This document shows positions 10,853 to 20,915 of a stretch of DNA of 64,000 bases, piece after piece. The stretch comes from Mycothermus thermophilus (Eukaryota; Ascomycota; Sordariomycetes; Sordariales; Chaetomiaceae), in assembly GCA_011316235.1 (NCBI GenBank), contig QQBE01000005.1, positions 129,747-193,746 on the forward strand, in the 5' to 3' direction. Under the pieces are notes generated by a model. It searched no databases and was not told the DNA's origin. It worked only from the letters and a program-made list of their open reading frames with translations. Numbering within the stretch: the first letter of the stretch is position 1; every line of letters begins with the position of its first letter. Position numbers and translations under genes: made by a program.

Positions 10853-12209
10853 GGGAGCAATGGTTGTGATACATGAAGGTGGATGTTGGTGGGGAGAATT
10901 CTTGGCGAGGGTTGACAGTGTGCGCCCCACATGGGTTTGTGGCGCAGGTCCCTTTCCGTGGCTTGTGCATCATGCTGGGTCCCACTTACCGCGTGGGCCC
11001 TCGCAGGCGGCCGGTNATCTCATTGATTCTGGTCTTTTGTCTCCCGTGTCTTTTTGTGGAACAATGGAGTTTTTGGGGGCTTGTGTGCCATGGGGGCTGC
11101 CACGGACCCTGGATACATCCGATGGTCGCGTCGTGTTGGCCACTTGTCTTGACCTGGGAATGACCTCAAAACCCCAAGATCCTCCAGGAGCGAAAGCAAG
11201 GCTGAGCTGAGAGTTGGTTCGCATCCCATTGATGCTTACTTAGGCAAGTTCCAAGGATTTATCCCGCTCGTTGCTTTCCAGAATGCCTCGTGCCAGGCAG
11301 AAGCATCGCGTACTTGGTGTTGTTCCGAGAGTCTTCAGCCTTGTCCATTGTTTTGATGTGTTGTGCTGAGAGGGCGGGATGGGATGCCGAAAGAGGAAAG
11401 CTGGGGTGGGTGGATCCATTTGCCTTCCATTTTCCCCTTCCAGGTTGCCTTTCTCTCACAGTGCCGTTTGACAGTGTGGTGTCTTGTTTTTTGGCTTGTG
11501 CCTGATGTGCAAATCGCTGTTCGGTCTTTTGTCGCGTTTTTTAGGTTTGTTTGATGCCAAGGCACCAAGGTGCTGGGATGAGCGGGTACGTACAGTACAG
11601 TACCTTTTACCTCACAGTCTCTCATCATCTGCTTTCCCGTTGTCGCCGTTCGCCTCAACCCTCGACAATTCTTCCCCTTTTCCCACAACAACACCAACAA
11701 AACAATCACGACCGACCCCCTTTACTCCTTTTACCCAGTCCATTCCCAACAGCCTCCCTCGGAGTCGGCCTGCCATTCGAGAGCCAAACAAGGCCTTCAC
11801 TGCAGCCACCGACGGAACCAGAGCCGACGGGTCTCGGGACAAGGCCGGCGCCCCCCAGTCCGGCCTCCTGTGTGTGATCCACCTCCGAACCCCCGCCAGC
11901 TCCGCCTTCGAGGCTCTTCTTCCCACAACAACACCTGCAACTAGGACAATCGCCAATTTCTCCCAACTGCCCTATACATCTCGTCCCCAGTAACCTTTCG
12001 TGACTCGACCTTTTGCCCGATTTCGCCCGCCGCGGGTCCTCCGAGCTTTCCTGGCTGCACATCATCTCAACTCCTGGAATGGTCCCTTAGCGCCAACGTG
12101 ATCGCTCCCCATTCACGTCAACAAAGGGATCTCGAGGCAGCAGTACCCACAGCTCTCAACCGGCAACCACGCAGACTGGGCCAAGGGGAGCCAAAAAAAT
12201 TATTTATAG
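10853..12209. other. Intergenic and probable long 5' leader of the SIM/RING gene
   Basis: Contains one ambiguous base (11016). From about 11590 the sequence is pyrimidine- and CAACAA-rich, like a fungal 5' untranslated leader. A/T-rich sequence (AAAAAAATTATTTATAG) directly precedes the ATG at 12210. Open frames here (for example 11484-11993) have no recognisable content. Confidence 0.5.
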
Positions 12210-14191
12210 ATGGACAATCATCCTGACCTACAAGGCCTCCCCTCGGATGCCTTTGACTCCGACTTCGACCTGGAGAACCAGGGCCAAGCCGACCACGACC
12301 ACCGAAGCTTTTCTTCCCAATCCCCCTCTCCAAGCCCCAGCTCCCACGAGGAGCCGCAGCGCGTGGACGAGGATCTAAACCTATCCGACTTTATTGACGA
12401 CGACGCCGATCATCCCGACTACGATTTCGAAGATCTCGACGATTTCGACAGTTTCGGAGAAAGCGACCACCATTCGACCGACAGCGAGAGCGACCAAGAA
12501 GAGCACGAGACAGACGAGGACGACCAGGAGGAGGAGGCTGACGAGGAGGAGGACGAAGACGAGGGTCTCGGTTTTGGGGACTTTCGCCACTACTACGACT
12601 GGGGATCCGATTCGGAAGCAGAACCTGTTCCCGGGGCTCAACGTCTCGAGCTTCATCGCCGGCACTTCCGCGAACTCTCCAACTCTATTGAAGACCTTCT
12701 CGATCATCTTCGCCGCGGCCACGAAGCCGCTTTGAACTTTGTCGAGGACCTGCATTCCGAAGTGCGCAGGGACCACAGCCTGCGGCTTTTGAACGACGTG
12801 GAACTCGAGGATCTGAACCCGCGTCACCGACAACAAAACCAGCAACAACAGCATCGCAACATGCCGCGGAACGCTGAGTCGCGCCGCCGCGCCCGCCGCG
12901 GTCATGCTCGCTTCGCCGATGAGCTGGTGGAGATGGAAGTGCAGCAGCCTGTGAGGGCCGGATCGCGCGCGCCAGCCAATTCTCGGCCTCAGCAACCTGA
13001 AGTAATTGATTTGACTGTTGACTCGGACCAGGACGACGAGCCTCAGATCCTCCAAGGTCCGCGACCCAGCGGTGCGGGTCAGGCCGCGGCTTCGGGAAGA
13101 AACCCGCGCCGTCAATCCTCGCGACCTCAGCGCACACCTTCTCTCGCCCGCAGCGATGGCAGCATTCTTGGGAACGCCGGCAATGTTATCGACTTGACCC
13201 TTGACGATTCTTCTGACGGACCGCCGCAACCGATTCCTCTTCCGCGCCGCGAACCGGCCCACCTCCACAATCGCCGCGCATACCGCGAACAAGGTGGCCG
13301 TTTTCGACCTTCGCCTCACGACAACCGCCAACCTCACAACCCACAACCTGACAACCAAAACCAACCACATGGTGGTTTTGTCAGCCCATTCGCTAGGTTC
13401 GCAGGTCTCCTGTCAGGTTTCGACTTGGTTCGCCAATTCGGCGGTTTCGGTCGTAATCATCCCGACCTCGAAATTCAATTCCTCGGAAACCTCGGTATCA
13501 ACAACAACAACCTGGAGAATCCCATCGCGGACAACATTCCGAACCTAAACTACCACGTCCCGGTCCAAGTCCCGCCGCCCATGGCGCCCAAGCCCCCGCA
13601 CCAGCCGCCGCCCGCCCCGCGGGACGGTTTTACCAGGAACACAGGCGATCCCGACATGGTTATCGTCTGTCCTGGCTGCGACAAGGAGCTGAAGTACGAC
13701 CCGGAGCTCAAGCAGGAGGGTGGCCGGCCCAGGGCCCAAAAGAAGGCTCGCAATCGCAAAGAGTTTGAGGAGCACCATTTCTGGGCACTTAAAGAATGCG
13801 GTCATGTAAGTGTTTTTTTTTTTTTTTTTCTCGCCTGTTTTCTCTTCTTGAGAGGTCGTTTTCCGGGTTTCTTGAGGCTCGTCTGTCCTGGTTTCTCGAG
13901 ACGTGGTTTTCCTGTTTTCTTGGGACGTGGCAGCCTCCGCCTTTGTATTCTTCTTGTTTCTGTTCAGCTCTCTTGCATGACTTTTCTTCGCTCAACGGCC
14001 GCTGACCTGGTTTTCTTTTCCATCTCTAGGTTTACTGCAAAGACTGCTACGAAGGCCGCAAGCACCCCACCAAGACTCCGAACTTCAAGCGCGTCCCAGA
14101 TGAGAATCGCAAGGTCACCTGCCGCTGCGCCGTGGACGGTTGCAACACGGACGTCGGCACCAAGTCCAACTGGGTGGGCTTGTTCGTCTAA
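12210..14191 (+). CDS. SUMO-interacting-motif and RING-like zinc finger protein, candidate SUMO-targeted ubiquitin ligase
   Basis: Two exons (12210-13805 and 14030-14191) encode 585 aa. The N-terminal half is acidic and disordered (runs of D/E about residues 45-125). Two canonical SUMO-interacting motifs are visible: VIDLT at 265-269 and at 326-330, each followed by acidic residues. The C-terminus carries a C3HC4-type arrangement: CPGC (487-490), CGH (530-532), YCKDC (534-538), then C563/C565 and C570, ending in a TKSNWVGLFV tail. The intron falls within the CGH/VYC part of the finger. SIMs plus a C-terminal RING are the hallmark of SUMO-targeted ubiquitin ligases such as the Slx5/Slx8 class, so a nuclear role at sumoylated proteins is inferred. 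The unusually long spacing between ligand pairs makes the E3 activity uncertain. Confidence 0.8.
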
Positions 14192-15274
14192 AGCCCTGAC
14201 ATCTTCCTCCGCCTGGACATGTCGACCAGCCCGATTGCTTGAGAACAGCCATGTTTGACGTCGCAGAATCGCATCTCTTCTCAAGGTCGCGGTTCCTCGA
14301 GTTTAACATCACGGCCTCTTCTCATCAGCATCGGGGTGATGATTCGGTCACATCGGCAGAGGAGGATCACAGACATTGAGCGGTCCCTTCGGTGAGGGAG
14401 GGCCGTCGCGGAACTTTGCATCGTGTTGGGTTTATCATCTCACTTTCCCAGGGGCCATGGTTTTCTTTTTTTTCTTTGTTGGTTTACTTCAGATGCCCAA
14501 GGAGGGGGGAAGACAGAGCCTGTCCTCACAACCGCACTAGCATTTGCCCCGCCACCCTTGGACTGGGCCAAAACCGCGCGCGTGAGCGTGAATTGAGGGG
14601 TTTCGGTTTCGCCGGTCCTGACGGTGTTCGTGCCGTCGGTGTGCGCGTGGGGAGTTTTTGATCGTTCGCACAAGATCGACGACCTTTTGGCCCGTGATGG
14701 GCGTGCGTGTTTTGGACGGGTTCTCACCCCCTCGGCCGGCCAGCCAGCCCTCTTATAGTTTCCCCGTTCCTTTGCCGGAATATCTCCGGATGATTTCGCC
14801 GCCCTTGTTGTGAGGTGTGGCATGGACTGGGGAGGAGGAGGTGTGGTGTTTTTGACACGCACACATCATACACAGGCGGAGGAATGGGGCCTCGTTTTTT
14901 TCTTTTGGGCAGGCGGCGTTTGTGGCTGGGCATGATGTGATGGATATCTCTCTCTCTCTCTCTCTCTCTCTTTATGGACCCCTGGGACTTTGCATGGCAT
15001 TGCGTGGCATGGCATGGAATGGAATGGATTCTTTTCTTTTTTCTTCCGGAGAGGATGGGGATACTGTGATATGTGGGAATACGGGAGCTGCGGTTCAGGA
15101 CGGTTCGGGATTCGGATGGGATGGGATGGGATGGGGCGGAACGCTTGCTACCAGCATTTTCCGGTCGGGCGGTTTCAGTCATGATCACAGTCATTGGCGC
15201 AGGCAGGGTTATGGAACACACCTGGGATTGGGTGGTAGTTTCTCGTTTTCGTTTTCGCTTTTGTTTCTGTGAGA

Positions 15275-15305
<31 letters not shown>

Positions 15306-16287
15306 GGACGTGCGTTGCCTTGGGTTTCGTGTTAAGAGGTGAAATGGGCTGATGATGGTTGGTGGTGGGTTGGGTGTTAAATAGAGGCGGGAAGGCCGGG
15401 CAGGGTAGGCGTTATAGGGAATGGGATGAATGGAAATGGAGATTTGGGATTGTGTCTGAGTTCCAAGGTTCTCAGTTGGCTGTGTGTGCTATGCTGGGCT
15501 AGTCTGGGCTGGCTTGTTTGAGTGGGTTTGACTTCAGCTGACTTTGGCTCTGACTCTCTCTCTGCCTTTGACTCTGTCTGGGTTGTGTCCTTCCATCCTG
15601 ATTCTTACTTCTTCTCACCGGCTGGTGGATGGTTGGTTGGGTGGTTTATTGGCAGGAGGGAGAAGAAAGGAGAGGCGGCTTCCTCTCTTCTTGTGAGGTA
15701 TGCTATTGCCTGCGGATGAATCATCTCTGGTTTATCAAGGGGTATTCCACAAACAATGTCCTAACTTACCTACCACCTGACCAGAGAGTTGAGGGTGGTG
15801 GGCCTTGTTGGTAGTGGTGAGAACTCCGTCATGAGTTCGCCGTTGTTATGATGCCGATTCCCCGTTGCCTCTCTGGCACGGCTGGAAATGGGGTTTGATG
15901 AGGATTAAGTATTGGAGTCAGATGGTGTTAATCGTGGGTTACTGACGGACTGGCAGAAAGGGACTGTCATATATTGCCTGGAGAATATGTTTTGAGTTGG
16001 GTTCTCTGTTATTCTCTTTCCAGAACAAATCACAACAACGCGATGAGACCAGCCCGTACCCATTTCAATGAACCCAAGAACACACACACACACACACGCA
16101 TCAAGTCAACAATAAAGCCAGCAACCATTGAATTGCTCTCATTCATTCCCCCATCCACCACAATGTTAACCCTTATCCCAACCCAAGGTACATCCAGAGA
16201 TACCTAGGTACCTATTCCAACGCCATTGTAGTATCCCAACAATGCAAACTCCAACAGAGAGGTTAAACTGAATAAGAAGTAATAATA
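14192..16287. other. Two-kilobase intergenic region rich in simple repeats
   Basis: Convergent 3' flanks of the SIM/RING gene and the minus-strand caspase-like gene. It holds a (TC)n tract (14946-14971), TGGCA/TGGAA-type tandem units (14990-15030), GGGAT repeats (15115-15137), a T18/A12 tract and a (CA)n tract (16081-16096). Open frames found here are repeat-driven and unsupported. Confidence 0.6.
15275..15304. repeat. T18-A12 homopolymer junction
   Basis: Eighteen Ts are followed directly by twelve As. It can fold into an A/T hairpin on either strand and is likely length-variable. It lies in the intergenic region between two convergent genes. Confidence 0.8.
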
Positions 16288-16498
16288 TTAACACGCATAC
16301 CCCCTCCCACCCATCCTCTCGGCCAACCCATCTACATTGACATCCACATCCATTCCCACCACCCAACTCCTCCTCCGCCTCCGCTTCCCTCTCTCATCAC
16401 CACCGGCCCCCCTCCTCTCCCCTTCCATGATTACATTCCCCGGCTCGCTTCGAGATGAGGAGGTTACGTAATACCCGTGCCCGTACTCATACTCACCC

Positions 16499-16541
<43 letters not shown>

Positions 16542-16543
16542 AC

Positions 16544-16584
<41 letters not shown>

Positions 16585-18275
16585 CTGATGATGCTGACAC
16601 TGCCACCACCACCGCAGATTCGGCAGCGTCACATACTGCTCCGGATCCAGCGGCAGGAGCTGCTTGAAGATGGGCTGGGAGCCGACGGAGCGCTTTTGCC
16701 GCAGCTTGTGCTCGACCAGGTGGTGCAGGCGTTTGGTGGTGAGGTAGTAGTGCGTCGAGAGTCCGGGTGTTGGGCCTGCTGCTCCTCCACCCCCTGCTGG
16801 TGGTGCTGCTGCCGCTGGTTGTGGTGGTGGTGGTGGTTGGGAGTTGTCTTGGGAGTTGGGAGAGTTGGGGTCGTCGTCGCCGTCGTTGCCAGGGGTGGAT
16901 GGGGGTGTGTTGTTATCTGCCTCGGCCGAAGAGGGCCGGGAGCGGGATTGGGATCGAGAAGGTGTGCGCGTGCGAGTGCGAGATGCTGGGCGGGATTGAG
17001 AGCGTGATTGTGACCGCGACCTTGACCTCGACTGGGGAGGAGGAGGAGGAGGAGGGGGTCTAGAACGGGAGCGAGACCGAGATGCCTCGGCTGCTGCTGT
17101 TGTCCCAACATTTCCAGCAGCAGCAGCAGGCAGTGACGTCGGGGGAACCCACTCCCCCAACACCTCGCACAGCGCCGTGGTCATGTAATCGTTGGTGCTG
17201 GACTCGAAGCCGCACGCAGCAAAGAGGTGTTTGGTGTAATATGGCCGGCGAGCGGATGATGACGAGCCAGGGGGATCTCCTCCTCCTCCGGGGTAGTGGT
17301 TGCTCGCGTACGCGTTGAGCTCTTCTTGCGACGGCAACCCGGCGGCGCCCGCGGCGCAGCAGTCGAGGATGAGAAGCACGTCGCAGGGCGCGGAGAGGAT
17401 GGGGTTGCGGATCGAGGTCCATTTGATGGAGGATACGGGCCGGTAGCGTTCGCTGGTGGATCGGTTAGTACCATGATGGTGGGTGTGGGAAGGAAGACGC
17501 ACTATTTCTTAAGAAGCTCCTGGTAGCGATCGGGCCGGCCGTGGGTTTGACAGGCGTCGCCTGTTAGGAGGGCCGCGTAGAGCTCGGCGGCGGCGGCTTT
17601 CGCCCATTCGGCGTCTTTGGGATGGTCATGGCTGGGCAGGGTTAGCAAGACGGAGAAGGATAAGGAGAAAAAGGGAGAAGACACCAGGCATATAACTCGA
17701 GGAGAAAACATGATATAACCAGCCACAGAATCACCCCCCCGGGAACTCACCTGCTAAAAATCAACTCATTATCATCATCCAACGCCCCATGCCCATGATA
17801 ATATACAATCAGCAGCGTATCGTCCGCCGCGTAGCGCAGGAACTGTTTGAGCTCCGCCTTGAGCGACTCGAGCGAGCGGTGCATCGGGATCAAAAATTCG
17901 TGCACAAAGTAGCCGTAGCTCTCGAGCGTCGCGCGCAGCCGCGCCGTCTCCTCCTCGAGCGACACGTAGTCCTCGGCCGGCGGCGCCGTGTAATCCTCGG
18001 CGCGTAGGTCGTGGAAGGACCACGTGAGGATGAGCGCGTGGACCTGGTTGTATTGCGGTCGCGGGGGGCGGTGGGGGCTGGAAGGAGTTGTTAGTAAGAG
18101 CCATGACGTCGGTCTCTTCTTGATGGATGTTTTGTTTTGTTTTGTTCAAACGGACGGGACGGGAGTGAATCACTTACACGGCTGTCCTAGGCGCACCCTC
18201 TCCGTCCGCCCTGTGACTCGGCCCATCAAAACTGTGGCTCCTCCTCCTACTCCTCCGTCTCAGCGTCGGCTGCGG

Positions 18276-18307
<32 letters not shown>

Positions 18308-19793
18308 GCTGACCATTCGTCGACGGAACCCTCGGATTGGGCAGCGGCACCCTCTCCTTTTCCACGCCCCCCAACCTTGCCCGGAGATCCTCCTCCCTCA
18401 CCTCGCCAATCTCCCCCGTAAGCAAACCGTGAGGAGGAGGAGGAGGAGGGCCTTGCGGCCGGAGATGCATGTAATGCGGAGGCGGACTCAAATGCGGTCG
18501 CTGGAGCGGATACTCCCTCTCGCGCGACGCGTTCCTCGACCCGGGCCTGGACCTGCTAATAATACTACTCCCAGGACCAGCACCAGCACCGTCCCAAGTT
18601 AGTTCCCGCCGCGGTGGCGAAGACGACACAGCCCACCGCGACAGCCGCGGATCCGACAAGCTGAGACGCTCATGCTTGTAGTACCCCCCTGCTGCCGACG
18701 ATGCAGGACCGGCAAGAGGAAACCCCGAGCCGGATGGCGGAGAGGCCGGAACGGAGCGAGGAACGGGGAGGTGGGCGTGTCCTGGCCGGGAGCGGATGGG
18801 CATGGCACGCTGGGACAGGTCGTGGGCGGTAGGCAAGGGTGGCGGTGGTGCGGGGAGCATGGAGTTGATGTTGACGTGGGTGTTGGGCGGAGGAGGAGGA
18901 GGAGGCTGGATCCACTGCCGGCCGCGTCTGTCTTCGTCCTCCTCGTCTAAGCCACCGTCGGGGTCGTCGCGCCCGGTGAGGAGACGGCTGCTGCCGTGGC
19001 CATAAAAATCCACCGTCTCGGCATCCTCCACAGACGAAGGACCATCTTCGTCGTCGTAGTCGGACCAGCTGTGGTGAGAGAGCGACCGGCGCGAGAGGCC
19101 GGACAGAGAGCGGGCGCGGGATCGGGGACGGCGACGGGCGCGACGCGGCTGAAGACGCTGCTTGAGGAGCTCCTTTTCTTGCAGGCCGCTCGTGTCCTCC
19201 TGGTCGGCGGGGAGGAGGAGGAGGTGGGGACGGGAGAAGGGAGGGAAGGGCGAAGACAGCGGCGGCGTCGGGCGCTCATGATGATGATGATGATGATGAT
19301 GACGGGATGGCCGGGCAGTAGTGGCTTGCGAGTGGCCCGAGGAGGACATCATATCCAAGGGGGAGCGACGGGGTTTGCTACTGCGGTCGAAGCGGGGGTG
19401 GTGGTGGTGGTGGTGGGGATCGCTATAGTATTCAACTGCTCCGGCGTCGTCTAGGTTGACCCAGTCCCCAACTCTTTCCCTGTCCCTGTCTCTGCTCAGC
19501 GTCCTGGGCCTTAACCGCCTCCGTGCCCGCTCACCACCACCCAACCGACCGATGCCGTCCCGTGCGGTGTCCGCGTCGTCGTCGTAGTAGTCGCCGATGC
19601 CGATGACGCTGGCGGCCGGGCGGCGGTGGGTCGGACGGCGGTAGCGACTCGCGCGGGCGAGGCCGTCCTCATCGCCCTCGATGCCGTCGCTGCTCTCGAA
19701 GCCGACAAAGGTGCGCGAGTCCCGCGCGGTGCGACCGGCCGCGACATGGTAGTCCACGTCGAACGGGCGTCGACGCCCGGGAAAGCGGCTCAT
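16288..19793 (-). CDS. Caspase-like (peptidase C14) protein with very long disordered N-terminus
   Basis: Four exons on the minus strand (19793-18178, 18077-17751, 17631-17503, 17452-16288) give 1078 aa in continuous phase. Residues 1-538 are low-complexity, rich in Arg, Ser, Pro and Asp, with poly-His runs (near 135 and 170), poly-Pro and a Gln tract near 505. The caspase-like domain starts near 548 and holds the His motif YYHGHG (H635) and the Cys motif LILDCC (C722/C723), consistent with a Cys-His dyad. The usual H-S-G after the cysteine is replaced by A-A-G. A Ser/Arg-rich, poly-Pro segment and two long Gln tracts follow, then a basic tail. The start at 19793 was chosen over 19832 because the extra 13 residues look like untranslated leader. 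The substrate is unknown; a cell-death or stress role is inferred from the family. Confidence 0.8.
16498..16583 (-). repeat. Poly-Gln triplet repeat inside the caspase-like gene
   Basis: CTG units then GTT units on the plus strand, read on the minus strand as two poly-Gln blocks (CAA then CAG codons) split by a Tyr-Glu pair. Related triplet tracts occur in the same gene at 18274-18310 (Gln) and 19277-19301 (His). Such tracts often vary between isolates. Confidence 0.85.
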
Positions 19794-20915
19794 CTCTTTT
19801 TTTTTGAGTCGGATCGGATATCCTGCGTGCAATGCGGAGGAGAAGGACCCGAGAGCTCCTAAGTTGAGTGCAAAATTTTGGCGAAATCACAGCAGTGGTG
19901 AAGGTGAAGGCCGCTCGGTGAGGGGTTCGTGATGAGCGGGGGATGTCAGGGGCTGAGTGCCTGACCTGACCTAGAAAACTGTTTGATGAGCGGCCTGGAT
20001 GCGAGTTGTGCTCAAGTGTTGACCTTCAAAAAACAGCTTTACAAAAAGGACAAACTCGTCTAGAGTTCAGCTTGAAAGTAAGATGCAGGATCCAGGAGTG
20101 ACACCCGACCGTCAGTGTGTCATGCGTCCAAGTACGTATAGCTCAGGCTTCTTCCGCTGCACCATCTCCGTCTCAGACCCGCGGCTGATGATGGCACTGA
20201 CAAGAGGCAATGGAATGGGAATACTACTTACTGCATGCAAGAGACCTGCAGCCCTCCCGATCTGTCTCCATCCCACCCCATCGGAGAAATCCTGTCAGCC
20301 CTGATNCGACGTTGATACGTTTTTTTTTCACTCGTCGAACCTCCTTCAGGCCATCACTTTGAAGGCCACGAGGTGTCAGGTCCAGTCCCCAAGGCTCGGA
20401 TGGGCTGCATCTGCATTGCCGCCATGCGCTTCTGTGCCGAGACTCCGCGTTTCTGCCCAATCACGCTAGCTTGACACCCAAAATCCATCATGGTGAGACA
20501 GCCTCCTTCTGATCGTGGGGCAGAGAGTGTCTACAAATGGACAAGCCAGGTGTTTGTTTTATCTATGAGTATGTCAACTGAGCTCTATTTTGCCTGTGTC
20601 CCACGGGGTATCATGTTCCTATATCCTCTGTGAATCCAATCCCAAATGCCATCCATCTATCCATGCCCCGTAGCCATGCGCTTGAAAATGCAAAACCCAA
20701 TATCGAACATCACCTCACATCCAGTTTGACCGTACACCACTCTAACCTCCATGGTCATCGCCCGTCCCTCATGCCATAACAATACTCAAACATAAAATAT
20801 CCCACTGTCCTGCTCATGATCCATCATCCATCGTGAGGTGACCAAACAATAATCCAATAGGACACAAACACCAATATATGCCGCTAGGAATACACCACAG
20901 ACGCCGATCATAACA
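19794..20915. other. Intergenic between two minus-strand genes
   Basis: Upstream region of the caspase-like gene and 3' flank of the coiled-coil protein gene. One ambiguous base occurs at 20306. No gene is supported. Confidence 0.6.

Noticed and set aside
12381..13370. 329-codon minus-strand open frame
   Set aside because: Shadow of the acidic, disordered part of the SIM/RING gene; no recognisable protein.
16477..17007. Leu/Val-rich plus-strand open frame opposite the caspase-like gene
   Set aside because: It is the antisense shadow of Gln and Ser/Arg repeat codons in the minus-strand gene.
11016..20306. Single ambiguous bases at 11016 and 20306 as possible assembly gaps
   Set aside because: Each is one N inside otherwise continuous non-coding sequence; no sign of a join or rearrangement.
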